From Datisca glomerata (lineage: Eukaryota > Streptophyta > Magnoliopsida > Cucurbitales > Datiscaceae), in assembly GCA_003255025.1 (NCBI GenBank), contig QANY01005812.1, positions 1 to 64,000 on the forward strand: 64,000 bases of DNA, read 5' to 3'. Position numbers and translations under genes: made by a program. Positions 1 through 11,794 of this stretch are shown one piece after another (the stretch's first letter is position 1; each line of letters begins with the position of its first letter). Under the pieces are notes generated by a model, which did not search any database, was not told where the DNA came from, and saw only the letters and a list, made by a program, of their open reading frames with translations.

Positions 1-95
1 GTTCCTTTTTTTGTGTCTTTTTCCTGGAGTATGCCCTTGTATATTTGTATGTTTCTTCTTCGGTTTATACAATTTTTTATTTTACCGAAAAAAAT
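1..95 (+). mobile_element. 3' tail of an L1-type LINE (B/F family), truncated by the window edge
   Basis: The sequence nearly repeats the 3' untranslated end found at 37316-37410 and, inverted, at 37741-37835. It runs from a T-rich stretch through a decayed GGGG-TATG-CCCC hairpin (here 26-37, with both arms mutated) to a short A run at 88-94. That places it as the last part of a plus-strand LINE whose body lies left of the window. No coding sequence is present. The A run joins directly to an LTR scrap. Confidence 0.8.
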
Positions 96-255
96 CCTTA
101 GGTTTCTTGGTGTGGCGTTTCTATCCTTCGTAGCCTTAGTTCTTATCTTGCTAGATAACGGATTAAGGCTCAACAATCTTGTCTTTCACGTTCTTGGGGT
201 TCTTGAACCATCATTGTTATTGAGTTTCATTGTAAATTGTCGGTGGGGTTCATAT
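96..255 (+). mobile_element. 3' fragment of an LTR (same family as solo LTR 16435-17300)
   Basis: About 160 bp that recur at 3716-3880 and as the last 160 bp of the solo LTR ending at 17300. All three copies end in the LTR-like terminus GGTTCATATCA. The upstream part of the LTR is missing and the right side is joined to an inverted gypsy gag fragment, so this is a rearranged scrap and not an insertion with intact ends. Confidence 0.7.
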
Positions 256-1437
256 CAGAATAAGGTTTGGAAACATACCTTGCTGCCCTCTTCCTTGGAG
301 TTGCCTTTCCACCTTGATGGCAATGTCACCATCTCCTCTAACTCCACATAAGGTTGCAAATCCACTCGGTCAGCTATCTCCTTGTCCAAACCAACCAAGA
401 AACGTGCCATAATTGTTTACATATCCTCATCTATATCAGCCCTACTCATGAGCATTTCCATCTCCTTGTAGTAATCATTCACACCCTTACTGCCTTGTCT
501 AAGAACTTGAAGTTTCTGCATAAGTTCTCTATGAAAATCCCTAGGTACAAATCTCTTTGTCATTTTAGACTTGAGAACATGCCAAGTATCAATTGGATTC
601 CCCAAATTTCTTCTTCTACTAGTCACCAATTTATCCCACCAAGCCATAACATAATCTGAAAATTGTCTAACCGCCAACTTGACCTTCTTCTCCTCACTAA
701 AGTGATGACAATCAAATATGTGTTCCACCTTCTTTTACTATTCTAAATACGCCTCCAGATCTGATTTACCTTGAAAATGAGGTATCGTAAGTTTAATGCT
801 TCCAAATTTCTATCTACAAAATCGTCATTGCCTCGGTTTCTACCATGAAATTGATTTTCTTGCATTGTCCCTCTACCCTACCAAAACCGTAACCTTCCCT
901 TCCTCGTCTTCTAGCCACGACCCTTTCAACAATTATATCACCATCCTCAGTATAATCAAAATCTCCATCTTCCAAGTCATCAACTTGAGGTATTCAATTT
1001 CTACCTCCTTTTCGCCCTTCGTTATGATTTGATGTTGCTCTTTCAACTGCTTGCAACCTTGCATCCATTTGCTCTAATGCATCCCTCACGGCATCCATAT
1101 TTCGATTAAAGTGTGCAAACTCTCCTCGTTGAGCCTCAAGTAGCATAGCTTCAGGAACATGATCAACATCATTATCCCCAGTTTGGCTTGACATTGCTGC
1201 AATAGAGTGTTAGAAACTAAGAAAAAAATATTCAAGCACCACACCAGCACTCCCTCACGTGTTTGCACTCAAAAGATGGGGGCGGTCACTCATGTTTAAC
1301 TCAAATATTATTTCACTCAAGGTTTTCCTCACACCACTCCAGCTAATTCTATAATGTTCTTAGGTGAATTTCACTTTTAAAACAATTCAAATAGCTTGTA
1401 ATGTGTAGAATTCCAAAACAGAAATTTTCAAAACAAG
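256..1437 (-). pseudogene. Ty3/gypsy gag fragment with its leader (G1 family), inverted
   Basis: On the minus strand, 1194-994 reads as the gag N-terminus (starts MSSQTGDNDVDHVPEA), closely matching the gag start of G1 at 45550. 728-417 reads as the capsid-type Retrotrans_gag domain (FSEEKKVKLA, WWDKLVTSRRRN, FVPRDFHREL, LQVLRQGS, DYYKEM). The frames are broken between these parts. Upstream, 1195-1437 matches the untranslated leader of G1 just before its gag. The LTR, protease and polymerase are absent. The fragment ends at 256 against an LTR scrap and at 1437 against inverted satellite. Gag would form the virus-like particle core, but this copy cannot. Confidence 0.85.
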
Positions 1438-1875
1438 TTTGGGCAAGGCGTGTACTGGAACTGACTTTTGACACCCAATACACATCTAGGATAAGAATTT
1501 AGAGTGTTGTAGTCATTTTAGGTTCTTTAAGTGCCATAAAAAATAAAAAAGACCCAATGGAACGTGTTTAGGCCCAAACTAGACAAACTTGGCTAAGCTT
1601 GGATCTTTTGGGCATGACATGTACTCAAACTAACATTTGACACCCACCCAATACACGTTTGGAATAAAAAGTTTGGGCATGGGATGTACTCAAACTGTCT
1701 TTTGACACCCAATACACGTTTGGGATAAGGATTTAGAGTTTAGAAGTCAATTAAGGTGATTCAAGTACCATACGGTGTCAAAAAGACCCAATGGGACGTG
1801 TTTAGACCCAAACTAGGCAAAGTTGGCTAAACTTGGTTATTTTGGGCATGACATGTACTCGAACTGACTTTTGAC
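1438..1875 (-). repeat. 169-bp satellite array, inverted block
   Basis: About 2.6 monomers of the window's satellite in reverse complement (for example the reversed words for TTGGGTGTCAAAAGTC and TAGTTTGGGCCTAAAC). The orientation flips at about 1875/1876 inside a monomer. The block and the adjoining gag fragment are inverted together relative to the rest of the window. Confidence 0.9.
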
Positions 1876-3715
1876 AACAATACTCTAAATTCTTTCCCAA
1901 ACATGTGTCGGGTGCCAAAGTCAGTTCGAGTACATGCAATCCCCAAAAGATCTAAGTTCATCTAGTTTTGGTCGAAACATGTCCCATTGGGTCTTTTTGA
2001 CTCCTTATGGCATGAGAAGCACCAAAAACAACCACAACACTATAAATTCTCATCCCAAATGTTTATTGGGTGTCAAAAGTCAGTTCGAGTACATGCCATG
2101 CCCAAATGAGCCAAGTTTAGCAAAGTTGTCTAGTTTGGGCCTAAACACATCCCATTGGGTCTCTTTAACTCCGTATGGTACTAGAAGCACCTAAAACGAC
2201 AAACAAATTTAAAATTCTTATTCCAAACGTGTATTGGGTGTCAAAAGTCAGTTCGAGTACATTCTATGCCTGAAAGTGTCCAGTTTAGCCAAGTTTGTCT
2301 AGTTTGGGCCTAAACACGTCCAATTATGTCTTTTTAACTTCGTATGCCACTAGAAGTACCTAAAATGACCACAACACTCCAAACTCTTATCCTAAATGTG
2401 TATTGGGTGTCAAAAGTAAGTTTGAGTGCATGTCATGCCCAAAAGATCCAAGTTTGCCCAAGTTCATCTAGTTTTGGCCCAAACATGCCGGATTGAGTAT
2501 TTTGCACTCCATATGGAACTAGAAGCACCTAAAAGAACCACAACACTCCAAATCCTTATGCCAAACGTGTATTGGGTGTTAAAAGTTAGTTCGAGTATAT
2601 GCCATGACCAAAAGATCCAAGTTTAACAAAGTTCATCTAGTTTGGGCCTAAACACACCCATCGGGATCTTTTTGATTCTGTATGGTACAAGTAGCACCTA
2701 GAACGACCACGATACTCCAAATTCTTACCCCATACATGTATTGGGTGTCAAAAGTCAGTTTGAGTGCATGTTATGCCCAAAAGATCCAAATTTAGCCAAG
2801 GTCATCTAATTTGGGCCTAAACTTGTCCCATTGGGTCTTTTATACTCTGTATTGCAGTAGAATAACCTAAAACGATCACAACACTCTGAATTCTTATGTC
2901 AAACATGTATTGGGTGTCAAAAGTCAGTTTGAGTATATGCCATGAACAAAAGATCCATGTTTTGTCAAGTTCATATAGTTTAAGCTTAAACACGTCTCAT
3001 TGGGACTTTTTAACTCCATATGGCACTAGAAGCACCTTAAACGAGCAAAACACTCCAAATTCTTATGCCAAACGTGTATTGGGTGTCCAAAGTTAGTTCG
3101 AGTGCATGTCATGCCCAAAAGATCTAAGTTTATCCAAGCTCATATGGCAGTAGGATAAAAAACAACCACAACACTTTAAATTATCATTCCAAATGTTTAT
3201 TGGGTGTCAAAAATCTGTTCGACTACATGCCATGCCCAAAAGAGACAAGCTTAGCAAAGATGTCTAGTTTGGGCCTAAAAACGTCCCATTGTGTCTTTTT
3301 GACTCTATATGGCACTAGAAGAACCTAAAACAACCTCAACACTCCAAATTTTTATCCCCAACATGTATTGGGTGTGAAAAGTCAGTTCGAGTACATTCCA
3401 TGCCTGGAAGAGACAAGTTTAGCTGAGTTCATCTAGTTTGGGTCTAAACACGTCTCATTGTGTCTTTTTGACTTCATATGGCCCTAGAAGTGAGTAAAAG
3501 GACCACAACACTCCAAACTCTTATCCCAAATGTGTATTGGGTGTCGAAAGTAAGTTCAAGTGCATGCCATGCCCAACAGATCCAAGTTTAGCCAAGTTCA
3601 TCTAGTTTTGGCCTAAACGCGTCCCGTTGGGTCTTTTTCACCTAAAACGACCAGAACACTCCCAATCTCTTATCCTAAATGTGTATTGGTTGTAAAAAGT
3701 CAGTTTGAGTACATG
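1876..3715 (+). repeat. 169-bp satellite array
   Basis: About 11 tandem monomers. The same word, TATTGGGTGT, starts at 2401, 2570 and 2739, giving a period of 169 bp. Each monomer includes a segment like CCCATTGGGTCTTTTTGACT, a segment ACCACAACACTCCAAATTCT and a segment TCAGTTCGAGTACATGCCAT. Monomers differ by many substitutions. Open frames that run through them come from the repeat and are not genes. A monomer with a partial deletion lies near 3140. Confidence 0.95.
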
Positions 3716-3880
3716 CCTTAGGTTTCTTGGTATGACGTTTCTATCCTTCGTAGTCTTAGTTCTTATCTTGCTAGATAACGGATTAAGGCTCAACAATCTT
3801 GTCTTTCACGTTTTTGGGGTTCTTGAACAATTACTGTTATCGGGATTCATCGTACATCGTCGGTGGGGTTCATATCACAA
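3716..3880 (+). mobile_element. Truncated LTR 3' fragment
   Basis: Matches the last 160 bp of the solo LTR 16435-17300, including the terminus GGTTCATATCA. The downstream junction with satellite (CAAGACCATAACACC) is the same as at 17301. The upstream LTR is missing and satellite resumes directly. The shared junction means this copy and the one at 17300 came from a single insertion later duplicated with its flank. Confidence 0.8.
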
Positions 3881-5216
3881 GACCATAACACCATAAATTC
3901 TTATCCCAAATGTTTATTGGGTGTCAAAAGTTGGTTTGAATACATGCCATGCCCCAAAGAGCAAAGTTTAGTAAAGTCCCAGTGGGTCTTTTTGATTCCT
4001 TATGACACTAGAAGCACCTAAAACAACAAAAACACTCCAAAGTTCTTATCCCAAATGTGTCAAAGTCAGTTCGAGTACATTCCATGCCCAAAAGACCCAA
4101 GTTTAGCTAAGTTCATCTAGTTTGGGCCTAAACACATCCCATCGGGTCTTTTTGACTCTGTATGGCACAAGAAGCACCAAGAACGACCACAGTATTCCAG
4201 ATTTCTTATCCCAAACGTGTATTGGGTGTCAAAATTTTGTTCGAGTGCATATCATGCCCAAAAGATCTAAGTTTATCCGAGGTCATCTAGTCTGGGGCTA
4301 AACTTATCCCATTGGGACTTTTTGACTCCGCATTGCAGTAGAAGGACCTAAAATGATCACAGCACTCTAAATTCTTAAGCTAAACGTGTATTGAATGTCA
4401 AAATTCAGTTCAAGATATGCCATTACCAAAAGATCCATGTTTAGGCAAGTTCATCTTGTTTGCGCTTAAACACGTCCTGTTAGGTATTTTTGACTTCGTA
4501 TGCAAATAGAAGCACCTAAGATGACCACAACACTCCAAATTCTCATCCCAAAACATGTACTCGATGTCAGAAGTCAGTTCGAACGCATGCCATGCGCGAA
4601 AGAACCAATTTAGCCTAGTTCATCTAGTTTGGGTCTAAACTCATCCCATTGGGTCTTTTTGACTCTATATGACACTAGAAGCACCTTAAATGACCACAAC
4701 ACTATAAATATTCATACCAAATTTTTATTGGGTGTAAAAAGTCAGTTCGAGTGCATGTCATGCCCCGAAGATCCAAGTTTACCATTCATCTAGTTTGGGC
4801 CTAAACTCATCCTATTGGGTCCTTTTGACTATCTATGGCACTAGAAGCACCTAAAACGACAACATCACTCCAATTTCTTATCCCCAAACATGTATTGGGT
4901 GCCAAAGGTCAGTTCGAGTACATACCATGCCCAAAACATCCAAGTTTAGCCAGGTTTCTCTAGTTTGGTCCTAAACACGTCACATTGTGTCTTTTTGACA
5001 CCGTAAGGCACTAGAAGAACCTTAAACGAGCACAACACTCCAAATTCTTATCCGAAATGTGTATTGGGTGTCAAAAGTCAGTTCGAGTGCATGTCATGTC
5101 CAAAAGATCCAAGTTTATCCAAGCTCATATGGCACGAGAAGCATAAAAAACAACCCCAATACTTTAAATTCTTATTCGAAATGTTTATTGGGTGTCAAAA
5201 ATCTATTCGACTACAT
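3881..5216 (+). repeat. 169-bp satellite array, duplicated block
   Basis: About 8 monomers that match the array at 17301 onward monomer by monomer. Diagnostic variants include the GCATTGCAGTAGAAG monomer (4329 and 17762) and the AAAGAACCAAT monomer after a GTTCGAA variant (4578 and 18011). The last 14 bp (5203-5216) are the target-site duplication of LINE-A. Confidence 0.9.
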
Positions 5217-5395
5217 TTTTTTTTGGTAAACAAATTTTATAAACCAAAAGATACTTACACATGTACAAGGGGCATACCCCAGGAAATACAAAATTAGAGC
5301 CTGATTAGAGGCTTAAGATCTGCATGCAAATTAAACTGGTAATATGTAAAGTACTGAAATTAGATATCAATGCTTCATAAGACAGCCAAGGTATA

Positions 5396-8300
5396 CAAAA
5401 TGCTTGGGTTAAGACCCATCTATCCACTAAACGTAGATTAGTATCATTAGTGCCAAAAAACTTCAAATCCCAAACTCTTAATCTGACTAATTGTGAAATA
5501 GCTTCAGTTAGGATCTTGGAATCTCTGATTTTGCCTTAAAAGATCCTTGCATTTCTTTCTCTCCATACATAATAGATGAATGAAGTAAAAGCTAGCTTAA
5601 CTAGGACTCCTCTGAGTGACTTCCCTTTTGCATTAGCTAGCATCCAATCTACAAACTGATCCCAATCCCTAACCTGGCAGTGTAGATCACATTTGTTCAT
5701 AAGTGTGGCCCATACTCTAGCTGAATAACAACAATTGACAAAAAAATGCTCATGTGTCTCCTGGTAGCCAACACAACACACACAATCAGAACAAAACCCT
5801 GGTGTTTGGTCCCATTGTGCAACCCTATCTCTAGTGGAAAGTTTGTTTCTCAAAGCCAACCAAGAGATAAAGCTACACCTTGGGATGTGTTTAGAGAACC
5901 ATATCACCTTTGCCCACTTGACCGGTTGTCTTGTAGGGGACAGTGCCTTATAGGTTAGACTTAGGGAGAAATCTCCATTCTGACTTGAACTCCATTTCCA
6001 AACATCTTGTCGTTGAGCTTGGGAAGGAGGAATTGGAACACTTCTAATCTCAAGAAACTCAAAGGTGTTTGAAGTTGGCCAATGCCATTGATTGTCTTGA
6101 ATAACAACACTCACCATAGAGTCCATAGTCCAAGAAGTTCCTAACAAAGGTCTTTGCCCAAATCTGGCCCAAAGGACACCTAGGGGATGCCAATTATCTA
6201 TAAGAAGCTTCACAGTAGTACCATCTCCAATAATTATAGAGCAAAATAGCAGAAACTTGCTCCTGAGCTTGAGAAGCTTTCTCCAAAACCAAGATGGGTT
6301 AGTAGGAATGGAAACCAAGAAAATTGAACTCTTTCTGATTAGGTATGTTTGACACCAATCTTTCCAAAGTGATATTTTAGAAGGGAGTTGCAAGGACCAT
6401 AAGTGTTTGGCTATAGCAACTTCATTAGCTAGAACCAAATCCCTAAGGCCCAACCCACCTTGTACCTTGTCAAAACATAGGTCTTCCCAAGCTACCTTGC
6501 CCCAGAAGCTTTAGTATCTTGGACATTCCAAAGAAAATTTCTTACCAAACATTGGACTGTCTTCACATCTTTTTTAGGGAGAATGAAGAGACTACTCCAA
6601 AAGTTGACCATAACCATAAGGACAGTCTTGATAAGTTGGAGTCTTCCTACATAAGAAAAATACTTTGATTCCCAAGACCTGATTCTCATAGTGAGTCTGT
6701 CAACCAAACCTTAACAATCTGATTTGGTAAGCTTGGTTGTAATGAGTTGGACACCAAGATATCTAACTGGAAGAGACCCTTCTGTAAAACCCAGTTCAGC
6801 ATGAATGATAGAAGACATCTCTGGGCTCACCCCTGATAAGAACAATTGACTCTTTGCAATATTTAGTTGAAGCTCTGATAGCTCTTGGAAAATGGCCAAA
6901 GCTTCCTTAAGCACATGCACACTATTTTTGTCTCCTTTACAGAATAAGAGTAGGTCATCAGCAAAGCACAGATTGACTAATAAGTTAAGCTCTTTGCACC
7001 TCCAATGGAACTGGAACTCTGAGTGTTTGGCTGCAAAGCTCAAGATCCCTGTCAAGACCTCCATGATGATGACAAAGATGTAAGGAGAGATTGGATCCCC
7101 TGGTCTAATTCCTTTAGCACCTCTAAAGTAACCATGCAGCTCACCTCCAATGGACCCAAGAAATGAAAACATTTGGGAAGACAAGGCATTGAAAAGCTTT
7201 ACCTATTAGTGACCAGTTCACACTATCATAGGCTTTCTTAAGGTTCACCTTGAGAGCACACCTTGGCAAACCAAGTGATCTATGGTAGCTTCTAATAATT
7301 ATTGGGAGAGAATAGCTTGCTTTTCCACTTCCCATACTGAAAATAGCTTGCTTGACCTCATTTTCTTCAATGGGAAGAGCCAAAGGTACAGCCTGATCAG
7401 GTCCAAGCTTTCTTGGCAAAGCACAATCAAGTATACTCCATTTGGTGTACCCAAGAGATTTTTGTAGTAATCTAATATATGATCCTGGATCTCCTCATGG
7501 GAAGTAAGTAGAGAGCCTTGGTTGTCCAGGTGTGTAATCCTGGTTTTGAATCTATTCTTTTTCATACTTTGAAAAAAGAAAGAAGTGTTCTGATCACCTA
7601 ACTGAAGCCACTGTACTCTTGACTTCTGCCTGTAGAAGCTCTCTTCAGCATGTCTAAGCTCAAAGAATTTGGAGCATGCATCTCTCTCCTGAGCCTGGAA
7701 CAATGCATTTAAAGGGTCATTTCGCAACAAGTTTTGAATTGACTCCATGTGTGCTTCAGCCAATTTAACTCTAGAAGGAAGATCACTGCAAAATCTTTGG
7801 TTGAACCTCCTCAGTTCACCTTTGAGTGCCTTAAGCTTCTTACAGAGCCTAAACATTACTGTCCCTGAAATCTCAGCCCCCAAACTCTGTCCAAAAGCTG
7901 CCAAAACCCTTTTCTTTCAAACCAAAACTCAAAAAACTTGAAGCTTACTCTTGGTTTATAGGAGTCCTTCTCCATTTGTAAGACAATTGGATATTGATCA
8001 GAGATGCCAGGAGGAGCAAAGAGACACTTTTTGTCGGGGAACGAGTCCATCCAGTGAATATTTGCCATGGCTCTATCAGACTTACACATAATAAAGGTTT
8101 CATCATTATGCTTGTTTGACCATGTGAATTGACAACCTGAGTATGCAAGGTCCTCAACCTCAATAATTAAAGTGCATTTGTTAAAGTCAAAGATGCCTTC
8201 ATCCCATCCCTTAGCCCCTCCTGATTTCTCACTAGGGGAGGCAATAACATTGAAATCTCCGGTGATAAACCATGGGGCATGAGAAGTGAGTGAGTGGTGG

Positions 8301-8680
8301 GAGCACAAGGATTCCCAAAGCTTCTTCCTGATCACTTTAGAATTTGAAGCATATACGAATGTGATATAACATACAACATTAGAATGCTTAATACTAAGCT
8401 TACAAAATAAAACTTGGTCAGTAGTATCCAAAACTATTACATCAAGTACTTTTGGGTCCCAAGCAACCCAAATTCTACCCCCTGCAGCAAAATTGTAGTT
8501 TGCTACCACCTCCCAATTAGGAAAAATGGCCTTAGCAAGATTAGTGAATTTAAAGTTTTTCACTTTAGTTTCAAGTAAAGAACAAAGAGAAAGATTGGAA
8601 TTCTTACAAAGCTTCCTCACAGCAGCTTGTTTTAAGGAGTCATTGAGCCCCCTAATGTTCCAAGTAGCAAGATTAAACAT
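5396..8680 (-). pseudogene. LINE-A ORF2: endonuclease-reverse transcriptase-zf-RVT, broken
   Basis: The N-terminal APE-type endonuclease (8680-7856) has the TWNIRG start, LLETK and GDFN motifs. The catalytic SDH motif reads SDQ here, so a key histidine is lost. The reverse transcriptase follows with LKKAYDSVNW-type and FADD motifs (FADDLLLFCKGD near 6940), then a zf-RVT region with WFSKHIPRCSFISWLALRNKL and a Cys/His cluster near 5750-5850. Lesions found by comparison with LINE-E: about 310 bp missing from the RT near 7312-7316, about 36 bp missing near 7146, a CAA-to-TAA stop near 6712, a 1-nt deletion near 6497, and a frameshift near 5536. ORF2 normally nicks target DNA and primes reverse transcription; this copy cannot. 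Confidence 0.9.
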
Positions 8681-11600
8681 GAATGGGTGGGTTGTGGGTT
8701 TCTCCACTAGCTGCAACTCCTTTATCTCTACCCTTTGCAGGGTGTGGTGTGCCATTGACCTTCTTCTTCTTCTTCTTCTTTCTCCTTTTGCTTGAGCTGG
8801 AAGTGTTTAGAGAAGGTGAAGGGGTGGAAAGCTCTTGGTTCTTGCTCACGACAGCAAGATTATCCTCTTCTTCCTCAGTTGAGTGCTCAATAGGTTCCAC
8901 CCTTGGTGGGGAAGCTTCAACTATGTCTTGGTCTAGCACTAAGGCCAATTCAAGTCCCACTTCTGAGTTGATTTTCTTCCTTGATCTCTTGGATTGAATC
9001 TCAATCCAGCCACTGTCATCATCCAAATGGGTTGAGGGAGTGGTGTTTGGGAGAAGTGAGGAAGAAAAGTTGGATTGTTTTGGAATGGAATGTGTGGGGG
9101 ATGAGGGAGAGGAGTGATTTGGGGAGTTTGAGGTGGAGCTAGGGTTGGATTGTGGTAGAGATGGGGCTGTAGCTTGGGGATTAGGAGAAAGTGTTTTAGC
9201 TTGCTGGATGAAATCACAATCATGACCAAAGATATCACACTTGTCACACCTCTTTGGTAGGCCCTCATACTCTACAAAAACATCAGTTGGATCCCATCCT
9301 TCAATACCAAGATCAATATCAAGATGGTTAAGGATTCTTGACTTGGTTGAAATCTCAACACAGATTCTAGCGAAGTCTCTTTTCACTCCTTTTGCAGTCA
9401 AGTGATCCGAGTATAGGGGTTTACCCACTGCACTAGCAATGTAGCTTAGAGCTTCAGAGGTTCTCAACTCAAGGGGAACATTCCAAAGTTTCACCCAAAT
9501 GGGGATCTTAGCTAACTTTTCCTTTGTGAATTTGACATTAGGCTCTCATGGTTGAAGAATAAGAGGTTTCCCTAACAAATGCCAAGGTCCATCTTTAAAG
9601 AAATAATCTCGGTGTTCTAAGTTATCAAATTTGAAATAAAAGAGTCCTTTGGAAGCTTGAATATCAAGGAGACCTCTCCCTTTCCAAAAGCTGCAACGCA
9701 ATCCTCTTAACCAAGTGTAAAGGAGGTGTTTTACCCACAAAATAGCCAACCAAACAAGTCTCCCATTTGGCAAAGCTGTCTTTGGTAACAAAGTCAGGGA
9801 GCTTTACAATGACCCTTTGTTCTTCATAAATTGTAGACTCTTGAAACTCAAGCTCAAACCTACTAGGTTGGTTTCTCTTAACTTTAGCAGCCCAAGATCC
9901 ATCCTTTTGTTGAGCTTTAGGTGAAGCTTCACAAAGTTTATGGTAGATAGTGTTGCCCTTAAGGGTTTCAGAAATACCCTTTGCAGCCCCCTCCTTATTC
10001 TTTAAAAGTTCCAAAGGTTTGGGGGAAGGATAATACTCACAATTTCATCTAAACCCCTGAGTAAAAGCATATAACTCAAGATCATCAACTACTTGATTGT
10101 ATTCTGGAAAAATGGATGAATGAGGTTTTCGAGCTGTTGGAGAAGATGAAGCTGACGTGGAGGTGTCCTTTCCATGCTTAGGTGGTAGTACAAAGGTACC
10201 TGAAACATGCTCCAAGGATGTCTTGAGCAAAGGCAAGGTCAAATACCCTTTATGTTCAGGTACAACTGTAATTAAGAGAAGCTGTCCTTGCTCTGAGTTT
10301 TGGGGCAGGTTGTCTGTCCTTGATGGAGCTGACGTGGAGGAGTCATATCCATGCATAGGTGGTAGTACAAGGGTACCTAAAACGTGCTCCAAGGATGTCT
10401 TGGGCAAAGGCCATCAAATCACCTTTATCTTCAGGTACAGCCACAATTAAGACAGATTGTCCTTGCTCCGGGTTTTGGGGCAGGCTGTCTGTCCTTGATG
10501 GAGCTGACGTGGAGGAGTCATATCCATGCATAGGTGGTAGTACAAGGGTACCTAAAACGTGCTCCAAGGATGTCTTGGGCAAAGGCAATGTCAAATCACC
10601 TTTATCTTCAGGTACAGCCACAATTAAGACAGATTGTCCTTGCTCCGGGTTTTGGGGCAGGCTGTCTGTCCTTGATGGAGCTGACGTGGAGGAGTCATAT
10701 CCATGCATAGGTGGTAGTACAAGGGTACCTAAAACGTGCTCCAAGGATGTCTTGGGCAAAGGCAATGTCAAATCACCTTTATCTTCAGGTACAGCCACAA
10801 TTAAGACAGATTGTCCTTGCTCCGGGTTTTGGGGCTGGCTATCTGTCCTTTCAAGCAAAGTTTTAGCTTTGTTGTTGCCCAAGGTATGCAAGAGTAGGTG
10901 TCCTTTCTCCTTTTGCTTTTGTCCTTTCACTTTTTGATCAGAATGCATGTCATTGTTTGTACTCCATGCACAACTAGGGTTAGCTAGAATTGGTGAGGTG
11001 GCAGGAGTTGATTGGCTCTCAAGTACAGCCTCATTGACCAATGGACAAAAGATTTCACCCTTGATCATCTCTCTTCTTCGTGCTCCTCCTTTGGCCAGAG
11101 AACCCTTGGTGATTTGCCTGAGTTTTTCAGACAAGGGAAAGCTTGTTTGCTTCTGAACATGCTCTTTGTTCTTAGAAGCACCTGTAAAAGCTTCATTTAC
11201 AAAACATGGGGCTCCACCAAATGATGAAGGAACCCTTAAAGCACTAGAATCCAGTAATAACAAGTCATTGTGTACCTGAGAAGAAGGGACCAAAGAAATG
11301 TGCCCACAAGACATTGAGAGTTCATCCAAACCTTTGATTTGCTCCTCATTAGAGCTAGAAGCAGCTTCATCATTGCCATCAATGGCCATTTGGACCTTTC
11401 CTCCCTTATTTGGTGAGTTAAGGTTGTAGCTAAAGGTGCCAAAACAAGTAGCATGCTCCTCGTCATCTCCATTAATACGAGCAGCAAGTGCTTCTGCCAC
11501 ATTTAGTGCACGAACACACACCTTCTTCTCACCAACTTCTTTGTTCTCCATAGCTAAACTCTTATCCAAACTTGGAGATTCCTCCAAGGAAGAGCTAGAA

Positions 11601-11794
11601 GCAACTCTGACTTCTGGGTTTTCCAGCATCGAACTCCCATCTCCTTTAAACTTTAGAACATCTTCATGAGACTTAAAGCTCATCTTACCCGAACTTTTCT
11701 TACTGATCTTTGAACCTTGCTGAGTCTTGGTTTCAAAATAAGCATCATTCAGCATTTTAGAAACTAAGCTCAGCTCCTCCCAGAGGAGGTGCAA
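8673..11794 (-). pseudogene. LINE-A ORF1: RNA-binding protein with DUF4283-like and zinc-knuckle regions
   Basis: The frame opens at 11794 with a long polar N-terminal part, followed by tandem 59-residue repeats (10850-10145). A DUF4283-like region (10014-9546) contains ETCLVGYFVGKTPPLHLVK and GLFYFKFDN...DGPWHLLGKPL. A zinc knuckle near 9240 reads CDKCDIFGHDC. The C-terminus is Pro/Ser-rich then lysine-rich, the latter encoded by a CTT-type triplet run near 8760. The stop TAA at 8673-8675 overlaps the ORF2 ATG at 8680 within the 8 bases ATGTTTAA. Frames are broken at a 2-bp deletion near 10411, near 10030, near 9700 and near 9540. ORF1 proteins of plant L1s bind the element RNA. Confidence 0.85.
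10145..10850 (-). repeat. Coding minisatellite in LINE-A ORF1, four 177-bp units
   Basis: Units begin at the word GATGGAGCTGACGTGG at 10322, 10497 and 10674, with a diverged copy at 10145. The spacing is 177, 175 and 177 bp. 177 bp equals 59 codons, so the frame is kept. The 175-bp unit carries the 2-bp deletion near 10411 that breaks ORF1. The two inner units are nearly identical; the 10145 unit is clearly older. Each unit encodes a segment with PEQGQSVLIVAVPEDKGDLT and a Ser/Thr-rich end. Confidence 0.95.

Noticed and set aside
1876..5216. Many short open frames such as 1934-2194 and 2426-2626
   Set aside because: They are translations of the 169-bp satellite and recur with each monomer; no conserved protein.
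8683..8997. Plus-strand frame with a Phe run and a hydrophobic segment
   Set aside because: It is antisense to the lysine-rich end of LINE-A ORF1.
10359..10937. Plus-strand 192-residue frame with Cys-rich repeats
   Set aside because: It is the antisense of the ORF1 minisatellite; the minus strand carries the homologous coding frame.
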